From Steinernema hermaphroditum (lineage: Eukaryota > Nematoda > Chromadorea > Rhabditida > Steinernematidae), in the NCBI GenBank assembly GCA_030435675.1, contig CM059625.1, forward strand, positions 5,332,001 through 5,396,000: a stretch of 64,000 bases of DNA, in the 5' to 3' direction. Below, piece after piece: positions 49,501 to 62,100 of this stretch (position 1 is the stretch's first letter; each line of letters starts with the position of its first letter). A program made the translations under genes and the position numbers. The notes beneath the pieces are model-generated. The model worked only from the letters and a program-made list of their open reading frames with translations, did not search any database and was not told where the DNA came from.

Positions 49501-52500
49501 TTTTTGGAACATATATAAGATTTTGAGCATTTTTCGAATTTCGCCTGGTGATTCATGGAGCTAAAGGACAACTCATCAGAACTCATTTTGGTTCATAAAA
49601 TTTCTGCTTTCATTCGGATGTATCTGCATAGTTAGACTACCGTGTCTCCTTTGGCAATTTCGGCGAAGTTCAAGTTGTTTGTGCATTCTACATCGCTGCT
49701 ACATAGCAACCCACCCCAGACTAACCTTCTTGTACCAAGCCGACATTGGCCCAACCACAAATGTTTTCTTTGTCGGCTTCCTGTCACTGCAAACGCAACA
49801 TTCGGCAATTCGTCTGATGACCGACCTCACTTCGGCCACCCGTGAGTTGGCGCCGCCAAAGTGCCTCGTCGACGCTCCATAAATAATCGTCTACAGTGCG
49901 GAGACAAAAAGAAACGGCGAGTGTAAACCGGGCCGCAGGAGTCAAAGCGTTCGGAGAAGCGATGAAGCGCCGCCGTCAGCCTGACGAACAGTTGGCGACG
50001 CGGGGATAAACGACCGAACGGCCGCATTGAAATTTGAATATTCGAACCAGGCCTAAGCCGTGTTTGTGCGTTTGCAACATATTGTGCTGCAGCGGCGGAT
50101 CCCCCCGCATAAATCGACGACAACAGAAGTGATTGGTCTTTGTGCCGCGCGCCGGTGGCACTTTCCCTCTCCACATGACGCCAGCCGAAATCGCAACTTA
50201 AGCGTCCATTAATCACGGCGACTCGTCTTTGGCGCGACTTTTCCCTTCTTCGCTTTCTTCGCTCCACGCTCTCTCCTAATACGGTTTAGTCAATCGTTTT
50301 GCGTCAAACAGACGGCGCCGACGTCTGCCGGACCACCTGGGTGGTCGGTTCGCTGTTTTCCCGCCAAAAAACAATCAGCGAGTTCATCTCTCGACAGCCG
50401 CACTTTGGGTAGATCGTGACACGGTAGAGTCGAGGGCAAGCGAGAAATTTGAACGCGAGAACATTGTCTTTATGCAAATTGCATACTTGGCGTTCGGAAA
50501 CAATAGCCTCACCGTTCAAAAGGTCACTCGTGGGGAGGTCAAGTTCGCAACTAGTGCTTGAGTGTGTGTGAATGACTTGAGGAGGAATCCGATCTGCTAA
50601 ACATGGTGGGACATCGTCAAGGAATAAAAGTAAATTTCAGTGCAAGGAACAACTTCTGTTCTTTCGATTCTCACATTTGGATTCGGATTTGTATAAATGA
50701 ATTCCTGCTGCACGCTTAGTATAGCTTTCAATACAGAAACACTTAGCATCTGGTCCCTGCTTATCACATGTCAATCCTCTAAGTACCGTAATCTCCAATA
50801 TGAATTAGTACATCATTGTGAGCTTGTATCATCATCATATAGAAGAGACTTAACACTGATCACCCTCAGGCTTCTAAAGGCAAATTCAGAATAAGCTTTT
50901 ACAGTAATACAATGTTTTCAGGATACCTGTTTGCCACGTCAACTGCTGATGATAACCACGACCATTGGGTGTTTTATTATTATCATTTATTTGCACCATT
51001 TTCACATTTCCGAACCTGTTCGATCTTTCTCTGATCGCCCTCATTTCTTCAGTCGTTCGCAACATCGCCTTTCTATCGAAGGAGATTCACTTTCGCCCTA
51101 AACCGTTTCCACCCTATTTGCGTTAGACATTACCTGACCCACTTTCGAACAGAAACAATTTCCTCACGGCACATTAAGTCCTTCGCTTCTTCCGAAGACA
51201 TTCCCTTGTCAATCCGTCGCCGCCCGAAAAACCGTATTTTCGTATTGTTCTTGCGTTGCATATGTGTGCTTTCGGCGAATTGGCCCCGAAGGCGCCGACT
51301 GGTACAAAACAATTAAGCGGAACTTCTTTCGCCGAAAAAGACTTTCCCATGTACTACTAGCTTTTGTTCTACGTCTGGAACATCCGCAACGACAAACACT
51401 ACTCGGACCCGATGGAGTTATTTTGCGTTCGGCAATATTTCGACGAACTGATTTATGGAGAGGTTCAAATGGCGTGACACGATGCCCAACGGGACAAGGA
51501 CGGCGCTGGCGAGGATAGCCCATGTTACATCACGGGTCATTCATTCGATATGCATGCTCCTCGGCCAATACATAACACCCATAATTACAGATCCATCTGT
51601 CATCCGGTTCACACTTAAAATCCGCGACACATGGCGTCATGCTGGTCGTTGAGTGCCTCGAGAACTAATCGGGCGCAGGTAAAACGCACACATGTCATCC
51701 GGGAGACGATCAGATTTAATCGCCGAAATTCAAATTTCGCCTTCTTCAAATTACTACCTTCCATTAGCGTTTTTTCTTCACGTCTCCTCATCGCCGCTGA
51801 CCATTTGGCGATCAGTGGTCGCCCCGTGCTTCGCTCGAGCAAAACGTCACGTCGAGTGTACGGTTTTTTGCAGCAACAAACTAGCAGCTGGGCGCTGCCC
51901 GTTCCCTTGGCGGTGGACCGACCGACCGTCCGTTGGCTAACCGCCAGAAGGCACTGTGCCAACTGTTTACGGGCACGCACACGCGCTAGCGGCGCACAAA
52001 AAAACTGCTGCTCATCATATGGTACGGCGAAGAAGCGGGCGGTGGCGGTCAGTGTAAAGTGAGTTCTACAGAGGGACGGGATGGGCAGAAAACGGTGCGA
52101 TTTATTTATGAGATTATGTGGTGGCCGAAGGGACGGCCTTAGGCCAAACGGTATATGCATATGTGGGGCGAAGATTGAAGATTTATTGACTTATCTCGAA
52201 TGGGATCCTACCGGCGGCGAACACATTTCTTTAAACTTTTCTTTTGAACACATCTGGAAAGCCATTTGGTCCATCACAGTGCATATTGTTCGTTTCCTAT
52301 CCATTGGTTTGAATCTAACCAACGGGTCCCAATTCTAATGCTTTCAATTGTTTCTGTCGAAAACGGAACATATAAAAGAAAAGCAAAGCAAAGAGGTTCT
52401 CAGAGGGGCATGATTATCGGTATCTGCGTGCTTGAGGTGGTACTGTAATTTGTAATCCAATTGGCGCAAACGAACTGTGATGAAATACAAATATTGACCG

Positions 52501-55500
52501 AGACGCATCAAAATGGCGTTTACCACTTTCGGATTTTTTAGTCCAAACACGTGAGACGACACTGCGAAGCACCACATAATTGTTCCGTTATCAAACAAAT
52601 CGATAAAATTATGCCAATTTTTAGCCTAAGATTACTGTACCCCACCCCTCAAACGTCGTCTCACAGCTGACGACGTCCGTTTTTTTAAGCTCTCCACAAT
52701 TTATGCCCCACTTTCGCTGCTGTCACTTCCATATGATCATAGGACTGAAAAAAAGAACGCCATTCACCAGTGATTCTCTGTTTACATACACATGCGAGGA
52801 AAGCGCATCCTCCAACGGCTGATAAGACGAGCGTTCATCGCTTGCAGCGGAACGGCACTTCCCGGAGAAAGCGTGAAATTGATAAGCGCCGTATGAGGGG
52901 CGTCGTCGACTCTGTCGCCTTCTAGCCGATGGTCCGGGAATCGAAGCACAAAAAACAACTGCTCACCAACTGTCTCCATCTTTCGAGCGCCCTCTCGAAT
53001 ATCGTAATATACGATGTGGCAGAGGGCCACTTAGCGCATCCAGCTCACAGTCCATTCATTACTATCGCGAAGGTCAACCACAGGTCGCCGTGACGCAATC
53101 CGTCTGATTATCTTCTCTCGGCACCCAATCCACTTAGCTTCTCAGCAGTTCAAATACAAATAATACACATAATATTGCATCGGTTGTTGTGTACCCGGTC
53201 TCTAAGGTTCACTCTACTCGTGAATCGGAGGTGCGCAGTAAAGTGGAGCGCTGACAGTCGGCAATGGAGCGCCGGGAGAGGGGTGCCGCTTCACTTTACG
53301 ACGAGTAATTAGGCATTCCGTTGGTTAATTGCGGACATCGCGGCTCCACCAAAAACTCGGTGAGTTCTTTGCGAAAAAGTGGCCGCCGCCGGACGGAAAT
53401 GGGGATTATATGACGAGTGCGCGGAAGAGTCGACAGAACTGGCCGAGTGGAGAGGTCGCGCGGGCGGCTAATGGTCAAGTGTCAATTACAAAAATTGGCC
53501 GACGAGCGAGTTACGATGCCGCCGGGGCGCGGAGACTCGGTCAGAAGAGACGGCGTAATTGGATTCTCTGGGAACGGCTCGGTATCTCTTTTTGAATTCA
53601 CGAGGTCAAGTACAAACTGCGATTTTTTCCAATTGGCAACTTTTTTGACGCCGATGGGACTCAGCAGCGCGTGACCCATTTGAGCTGGGAAAGTCGCAAG
53701 TCGCCGCGAAACTGACTGGACACAGCGCCACAGAAGCAATGAGACGTTTCGCATAAATCTGCCCAGAATAGTAATTACGTAACACCACAATTGAAATGTC
53801 ACCCCTGCGGTCGTCTGCACTCACTTCCTGTCCGCGTAAAAACCACTGCAATTAGCATAAACACACGCATGTCTTCTCACATCACATCTGTCTTCTCCTC
53901 TTGAGCTCGTTGCCAGATGTTACCAGCAGCTAATTGCGTGTTGCCTAACCCCTTAATGGCCATCCGAAATCACGCTTAGTGCCGGATGTGCGCATTCGAA
54001 TTCGGGCAAACGATCAGCGAGACCTATAGACTTCCGATCGAACGATTCGGAGCCGCGGGCGCTTCGTCATCGTCGGCGTGAATCGGAGATGCCGCACCCG
54101 AAGTGAATAATCGCCGACGTTCGTCGATCACTAAAAGCACTAAAATCATCTGTAGGCATTATCGAAAATGACTGTCGAAAAAGGGTCTTTTGGGACGACG
54201 TGGCGCTGCATTTCATTACAAATCATTTGCTTTCGGCATAAGCAGTTTGTTTGGCAGCAGAAACCCTCCGAAAAAGGGGTTCCTCTAGCCACAAACCAAC
54301 TTCCCGGTCTCTTGACAGCATTGACGATCTTCTCTTGCCCCCTAAAAGCCAAAAGTGACACACATTAGGGCCGTTCACAAAAGGCACTCTTTGCATAAAG
54401 TCTCCTCCATCAGCGGCGGCCGTTTTCAGAACTCCGCCGACAGTATGTCAATTTCCGGCCCATCGCGTCGACACAATGTTTTCCGAATAATCGCAAATTA
54501 GTGTCACTCCAGAAACGCTGATCAAAGTTGGCGGCCGCCGCCTAATTGAGCTCCGCTGCCCACAAAAGCGGCGTCTCTTCGGCGGTGCACTCAATTCGAC
54601 CGGGCGGCCCGGTGATTAATATTCATTAAGCCGCGCGGTGGTCGGAAGAGTTGCCGCCCGGACATATTGTTCGAGTAAACAATAAATTACAAAAGGCGTC
54701 CTGGTGGTGACTTCACTTTGAAGCCACCCGCTTCACGGGACGACGTGCGGCGGCCCCTCGTCGTTTATCGGGAGTACATGGGGAACAAACATAGCCGTGC
54801 TTTTTCGATAAAGTTATCATTTCTGCGGTCATGTGCTCGATTTCGTTCGTAACACAATGACTGCGAAATATGCAAGAATCTCGAGTCCAGTGCCTAGTCC
54901 AAAAAGATCTCCTGATCAAGAATCCACCTACATCGCAGCCAGACCACCGCATTTGAGGGATCTGTCAGAAACCTGTTCTGTCTTCCGCGAAGGTCTAATG
55001 AAACTCCTCACCTTCGCCCTAATAAGCGGCGACGGCGACAATCGGCTCGCAAACAGGAGCAGCGCAATGACCGAGAGACCTCAAAGCGACTACCGACGAT
55101 CCTTATCAAAACGGTTGCACAATGTCCTCAAGCCGATAATTAATTGTCCTCAACCGTAAACACCCAGGCGAAGGCCGACGATCGACGAAGGAACGAATTC
55201 GTAGAAGTTTATCAACACGAGCAGACAACCGAATCCATTTTGACGAGCAGAGAATTGCGACATACCGATAACGGGGTGAACGGAATGATGAAATATGTTT
55301 ATATATAAACCACTCTGTTAGTTACTAAGTACAATAAAAAAGAAAGGCTAAAGGTGACAGAATGACAGCGTAGAGGATAAAAACCCGATACGAACAAACA
55401 GCTCCTACTGTCGAGTTCCAAAGCGGGATAACAATCGAACAGGAAGTAGGAGATGCAGTGACATGCGCTTTGGAAGCACATAAACAAAAGACTAGATTGG

Positions 55501-55532
55501 ATAAAAATGAGATAAAATGTACAAAAAAGGCT
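43590..55532. other. Long stretch without recognised genes
   Basis: About 12 kb separates the Ly6-like gene from the CDK inhibitor. It contains GC-rich patches (44.3-45.7, 49.8-50.3, 51.6-52.1, 53.2-54.6 kb) and AT-rich ones (46-48.8 kb). Open frames of 97-181 codons occur (for example 46138-45845 and 52160-51615, minus strand) but overlap equally long frames on the other strand or lack family features. TAATTA and GATAA strings are frequent, as in regulatory DNA. A perfect 14-bp palindrome GTTTATATATAAAC lies near 55294. Confidence 0.45.
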
Positions 55533-56146
55533 CTACTGCGAGCTTAGTGGAGAGCTAACTGCCGGCGTGGTTAGGGAACGGCGGCGGGAAGCGTCCTTGG
55601 GAGAAGATGAGATCTTGCGGCGGAGAGGCATGAATTCTGCAAAAAGAAGAAAATGAGTTGATTGAACGGACAGCCGTAAAGCTTACCGGTCATCTTCTTG
55701 TTGGATTCCTTCTTCGGCGTCGAAGTGGACTGGACGCGGCGTTTAGCGGGAATGCACTTGCGAGCCCTCTTCACAGAAGAGAAAGTGGCTTCGTCGTTCG
55801 AAGAGTTCTCGGAGTCAGGGTTCTTGTTCTCGGCATCGAAGCTTGAGTCGAATCCGGAATCATGGCGAGAGCGATAGAACGACGGTACATCGGATTCGGG
55901 AACGGAAGAGAAGGTGTACGAGTCTTCAGAACTCGACGGCAACGGGCAACCCTTCGCGAAATCGAAATTCCACTTCTTCTGCTTTTCTTGCTGCATTTCA
56001 AACAGTTCACGCTGGACGTAGTCTTCAACGTCGGCATCAGCTGATGCGGAAAACAAGCGGCGCTTCGCCTTGGTTGAGTCGTCAACGGCGGACTCCTGGT
56101 GGAAGAGGCGCTTGCGCGGAGTAGCAGGAATGCATGAGGAGAGCAT
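55533..56146 (-). CDS. cki-1: Cip/Kip cyclin-dependent kinase inhibitor (CKI-1-like)
   Basis: Two exons, 56146-55687 and 55636-55533, are joined by a 50-nt intron (G|GTAAGC ... TTTTTGCAG) and encode 187 residues. The CDI domain is clear: a cyclin-binding KRRLF near residues 28-32, the kinase-binding KKWNFDF at 57-63, CPLP at 67-70, and the VPSFYR segment at 87-92, which corresponds to the p27 stretch that enters the CDK active site. The family blocks G1/S cyclin-CDK complexes in the nucleus. The C-terminus is basic (KRARK, AKRR, RRK) and fits a nuclear localisation signal. KKMTEFMPLRRK at 150-161 resembles the PCNA-binding tail of p21. The start was chosen because TTGCAG lies 9 nt upstream of the ATG (56155/56156), fitting spliced-leader addition or a 5' UTR intron; an ATG-like start further out would lie in that outron. 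I assign it to CKI-1 rather than CKI-2 from the MTEFM motif, with moderate confidence. Confidence 0.93.
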
Positions 56147-56154
56147 GATGTTCG

Positions 56155-56170
56155 TCTGCAATGGCAACAA
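56155..56170 (-). promoter_or_regulatory. Splice acceptor 9 nt before the cki-1-like start (trans-splice site or 5' UTR intron)
   Basis: On the minus strand the sequence TTGCCATTGCAG ends at 56156, and only ACGAACATC separates it from the start ATG at 56146. In nematodes this spacing is typical of an SL1 trans-splice acceptor. A 5' UTR intron with an upstream non-coding exon would look the same from sequence alone. Confidence 0.6.
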
Positions 56171-59100
56171 AAATTAGATAAATGAATAGAGACCCGAAAT
56201 GAGCGAAGAACACAAGAGAGCACGACTGATAATCGCGAACGATGTGAAGCAGACTGACTGGTGGCCTCTCGCTTCACGGACACGACCGGGTCACAGCGCA
56301 AACAAACAGTCACGCGAACATGGGAGCATGCCGCTTGGCGACATCGATCTGGATACAGTCGCGTAAGGCCGACGACGCTAGCAAACAACGAACGGATCGC
56401 CGCAAGCCGAGCCCACAATCCAAATGAGGTTGGACCACTCGCTCGCTAAGGGTCGGGAGGGGGAGGACTACGGCGTTCGGGTGTCGGTGGTGGGGGCGGG
56501 CGTTTCGGCTCTGCTCGGTACAGAGGTCATCAACGGCCGCGCGCAAGAAGACAGATCGAGTGTCAAAGCAGCGGTCAGTCGTGCGGACATTGCCCGAAAA
56601 GCGGCCATAAACAATACGGGGCGAATTCAAACAGAAGAAACAAAGCGGCGTTCGCGGCCCGGTCAAAAAGTTCACGGCGCCGCGCGAGCAAATCGCCGAA
56701 ACATATGGTTCGCGGACAGATCGCACGGCAAAGGGGCGAGGCGGCGCATCGAAAGCACAGTAATTCGGCAATTACGGTAGAACAGAGTTGAAAAGGCGAC
56801 AAAGCGAGAGAAGCGCACAACAGATGCCGACCACAGGAGCTGTAATTTGCTAAAACACGCCACCAACTAACAAACGCAAACGAACAAACAAAATTGCAGG
56901 AACGAATAGCAAAAAATCGAACCGTTCCCGCCCGGCATTTCGTCGCATATCGCCGACCCGTTCGTCCACAGACGCAGCGACTGTGCAGCTGCAGAGGAAG
57001 TGGCGCGAAGACCACCCTCAGGCGCTGGTCACTGAGGGTCACTCAGGGTGGCGCGGCAAACGAGCGGAAGGCGGCGGGCTTCGCCGCCGCGCGCGGCCAT
57101 CCACCGACCGCTTGTCGCACGCTTACATCTCGATTTGATCTCACAGTCGCGGCGACACGCGGCAAGGAGACTCCTCCGGGCGTCCGCCCCTCAGGGAGTG
57201 AAGCGCCGCCCCCAGGACTGTCTCCTTCGTGCGTTGGGCACCGCGCCAACGAAGCTCAACCCCCTCTGGACGGTAATGACGTTGTCAACATCGCTAGCAA
57301 AACAATAAATAACGACTTGTGGCTGTCAAAAACGATTGTCAGCAATTTAGATGTCTGGAATCACCTGAAATGACCATGATCAACGCTTCTGCGTGCATTT
57401 AATTGCAAACACACGCCAAATTACGGTGAAACTTCACGCACTCCACGAGAATATCGACGTTTTTCGTACTAAACCTGAAAGAATACTACATAAAATGGCT
57501 ACTGTTGTTGCGAAATTACACTCAAACGCGGATTGGCTGCGAAAATGTCCATATCAACGAGAGATACGGTAGAAAAAGGAGCGAAAATAGTTGGCAGTAA
57601 GTCAACTATGAGGCGGGGTAGACGCGGACAGAGCGAGCAAATATTACAGCACCGGAAAATGACGCGATTGCACATGATATATTTTGTCGCGAACCCTCAG
57701 GGCATGCGAGAAGCGGCGCGAATTCGCGCGTCGCAACATTTTCCACGTCTTTTGTCCAGCAGCTCCAGCGTAAGCGATCACATGATGATCACTCGTCAAA
57801 TGGGACAGTAATGTGAAGGCTTCTTTGATAAGTTCGACGGCGAATCCGCGAATCGTCGCCTCCGCCGGCCGCCACCCGCGTCCGCCCTCCCGTGATACGG
57901 AAATGATCGCGGAGATCGAAGAGCAATCGCCGTGAGCGGGAAAGTGAAGAGCATCATCGAAGTGCGAACGAAGCAACGGCTGGACCGAACCAATAGAAAC
58001 CTTCGATGTGTTCTTTCGCTTTGTCAGATAGCACACGACGTTTTCCCGCGCGCTGGCAACTAGCCCACATTGTCATCGCATGATGTGGGAGTATCGCAGT
58101 AGCGCTCTACCGAAAACAAGACCTGAAGAACGAGGCGTCTGACAGGAACAAACGTTGTTTGAAGCGGCGATCGTCGGTTTCCTTTTTTCGCGCGCGAAAT
58201 TAGGAACGCGAATTGGGGGAAATTGGGTAAGTGGGCAAAAAGGGGAGACGGCAACTTAATGAGGGAAGTCCGACAATTCGGAAAGGTGTCGAAAGGTCGC
58301 CAGAGCCACAAAGGTGTCGTCGTTCCGGCGGGCAATTAATATTGAAACAGAGGCGCTCCAATTTGTCTCTTCCGACCGGGCGGCACAACAACGACACTTC
58401 GTTACGAAGGTAGTTTACGTGTTTTTCAGGTCAGTCAGCGCGGTGCGACGACTAGTTCGCTATTTCGCTCTAAAAACACCCTTATACAACACAGCGACAG
58501 CCAGTGGAGGAGGTGCTGAGATAAGACCGTGGAATCAACACTCACTCAGCGCCGACCCTTCTGAAGACGACCCCTATTTTAGGCTACTGGCTTGGAGCCA
58601 GTGCACCGAACGAACATCGTGTTCACTCAGCGTCATTATCAATGACGACGAGAGGAACGCTGAATCACTAAACGACAAACGGAACGAAGCGAGAGTATGA
58701 AGAGAGGACTCGTGGAAGGGGCGAGAGCAAAAAACGACGCGTTCCGTCATCGTTCTTCGTCTTCCAGCCCTCTCACTCTCATCATAAATCCCATTAATCC
58801 AGAATGTTGAAAAAACCGAATCGGCCACCATTCATTCGAATCGCTCGCGTGCTTCCCACACTTACGATTGCGACTTTTTCATCGGATTTCGCAGAGACGA
58901 ATACGGCGGCGACCTGGTCAAGTGGACAGGCGAAAGGATGCGGATGAGAGCGCTGCGAGCTGAGCCGCCTAAGCGTTTCTGCACACGAGCGTCAAGATTA
59001 TCCGCTCTCCAAAAAGGTCACTAACGGGGTTGATTCCTCTCGGAAGGGGTTGTAAATATTCAACGCGTTGTTCTAGATGTCCGGGGAAAAGGTTGTAAAA

Positions 59101-62100
59101 GGCGGTGAACTGGGAGAGGTGACTGACTACCGTATTATCGCGTTGCAACGGAAAGTAGCACAGAAAAGGAACTGTTATGAGACTGGTACGGTAGGAAAGG
59201 GCCACTAAATATGCGGAAATCACAGAGAGTCAACTGATAATTCCGATGAGTGTCACTCACAATCAGCTGTCAGTCCTCTTTTTATACTAATTGATCATTG
59301 ACTATCTACAGGGACAATAAACGATATTTAGCATCGACCTCAAGACCATCGGGGGTCGTTTCAAAGTCGAGAATATTTTATCGAACGCCAAATCACCTGA
59401 TTCGCGAAAAGGCAACACAACTCCATGTCGAAACGATGGATTTCCGCGCGGTCTTTTATCTCTCCAACTTCTCGAGAACAAAAGAGCGCTTCAGAGAAAC
59501 GGCGTCGTTCGCACCATCCAGTACACACCCAAATTCGAATTTGTAATCCGAGCTATGGTTGGCAACAACACCGAACAGTCCCCCTCTGCGTTTGTTTTGC
59601 ACGCCGCACAATAGAGCAGTTTTTTCGCGCCCTGCCTTCGCTCCAGCCGTCGTCAAAAACAGTCCGTTATCGAAACGCGCGAAATCGAACGGTCCCCTTG
59701 ACAAGGATCGCCAAAACAAAGAGCAAAGAACTTGCAGCGGCTCAAAGGCGGAACGGCAACGCTGCCGTCCGCCATAAATGAATATGTAAATGAGCTATGG
59801 GAAAACGACCACAGCCGTTGCGCTTTCGCAGAAACGAAGAAAGAAAAAGAAACAGAACAACCAATAACAAAGAGGAGCCGCTTGCGAAACTCTCTTTTTG
59901 GAGGCGATGCTCTTAAATAACGTCATAAAATCGAATGTTTTGAGTGCAATAAGGCTGCTTGGTGGTGGAGGGATGCAGTGTCGATCAAAACAGAGACAGA
60001 ATACTGCTTGACGGTGGGAACACGGGGAGTTTTTGACACATTGGTCTCGTTTATCATTTGTACAAACACAAAAATTGTGAGCTCCGAATAGAAATATACG
60101 GGGCGACAGAGTGGACGAATGGTCAAGATAAGAATGAATTGTTGCGATAGAGGAAAACAACCGTGAGGGATGTAGATTGAAACACCGAACGCAGTAAACG
60201 AATGCGAACTTCTCTGTTCAACGCATACATAACGGCCAGAAAAAGAACAACTACTAATCACTCATAGTGTTTTCTTTGGTTGAGTGACATCACCTGGAAT
60301 TTGTATCGCTCAAAAACGGTCTCCTGCCGTTTTTAAAAACCCGATCCTACAGTGGAAGCCGTAAAATGCAGCACAAAAAGACACGCTCAGACGTAAACAC
60401 CACTTCCCTCCAAAAAAGGACAGACGAAAAGAAGAAAACAAGTCGCTTGACAGGCTCCAGAGGTGGCGACTAACTGATTCTGTCACTTTTCCCGCCAAAA
60501 AACGCCAAAACCGCATTTCGCCGACTTGATTCATCGTCATTGAAGGCGCCTATCGTCGAGAGCGGCATTGTGGAGATGAAGACAGCCGCAAGAGGAAGAG
60601 GTGATTGAGAGGAAAGCGCGCCAATGCGAGGCGCATGCAACGTTGAACATTTCTCGCCCCTTTGTGCGTTTGACGACATCTTTAACCGGCTATCATAGTT
60701 TTGCCTTTAGCCGCTTATCACGAACGGTTTAAGGGGAAGCCTCATAAATCTAGCCGAAACGGGGCCGATACAGAAGAGTTGCCGAACGCAAACAAAGTTA
60801 ATTCCCTTGCGCAACCGGCAAAGGATCCGCGGCGGCAGTTGCAAGAACTTCTTTAGTTATCTTTGGACCTACCGAATCGCTGAACCGTGACGGACGCCCG
60901 AAATTCCCGACGCTGATCGGTCGCGGATGATAGGGTCGAGAGAACGGAAGAGTAGGAAGAAAGAGATAATTTGCATCGACGGAACACACGCATAAAAACT
61001 GGAATCCAACCCTGACGAAGAGCGTGAGTGAGCAGAATGATAACGAACGCACTGAAACTGGCGCTCACATATCGCGCCATCGAGCACCGCTGATAACGAT
61101 GAAAAAACGCGTTCTCGCACACATTTCCCACTCTCGACGGTCCGTTTTTCGAAGGAAGCGCTCGCCGATGGGTGTTCCGTTGCATGTGCTGCTCCAGGCT
61201 ACGCGGTGTCTAAAAAGTCGTTTTGAAATCGCTGCATTTGATTGCCGAAAAAAGGCCATGCAGGAGACATCGTGCCAGAAATCAAAAAACGCACTCAACA
61301 ACAGACTAATGACAAGTGTGAAATACCTTTACCAAAGGCCTTAGATTTGCAAAAGACGACTCAGAACAAACAGATTGTAAATGCCACTATTTTTCGATAG
61401 ATTTCTAGAATTGTGATGAAGTGATAAGGGAAACAACACTGTTACAATTGAAATACGATTTCTATTCTTTTACACTTCGAACGCCTCTATCACTCACAAC
61501 CAGATTAACACATTAAATCATTGCCGATCAACGGTTATAGGTGCTTTTTGTTATTTGGCTCCGTGCCCTAACCCACAATCAGTCGCGACGCTTATCAGTT
61601 CATTTTCTTTTCTGTCTGATCATCATACTTCGACCTCTTAGATTTCCCTATATGTGATCAGAGGGACGGGAACGTCCATGAAACAGATGCTTCACTCCCG
61701 CTCTTCTACAGCGGTTTAACAGAAAGGAATTCATTACAGTTTCTTTTTTTCGAAGACTAATGTTAGCGCTTTTTTCGTGCGTCACAACACGTTTTTTCGC
61801 TCTCCTACAAACAGGTCCCGTCAATTCGACGCAATTTTGAAGACCGGAACCTACACAGATATCAACACCTTGACGTATCACTGCGAATCGTTTCAAAATG
61901 ATAAACGGCTCGTGCTTAAGCCAATTCAAACAAATTAAATTCAATTGACCTTGCGTCGCTTCTTCCCCCAAGCGCAATATTCGAGCGTTATCGTTTCATC
62001 TAATTTAGCACCGACTCGATTATCCATGGCTAATTGATCAAAGTAAGCCGACTGTCACTCTCTTTGACCACTTGTCGCGTGGTCATCGCCGCTTTTGGTA

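Noticed and set aside
51615..52160. 181-codon minus and 143-codon plus open frames
   Set aside because: They overlap each other in a GC-rich patch, are rich in Arg/Ser/Cys, and show no domain or splice context.
56894..57373. 159-codon plus frame and 155-codon minus frames at 56.3-57.4 kb
   Set aside because: Long frames on several strands are expected in this GC-rich DNA; no motif, no clear splice sites.
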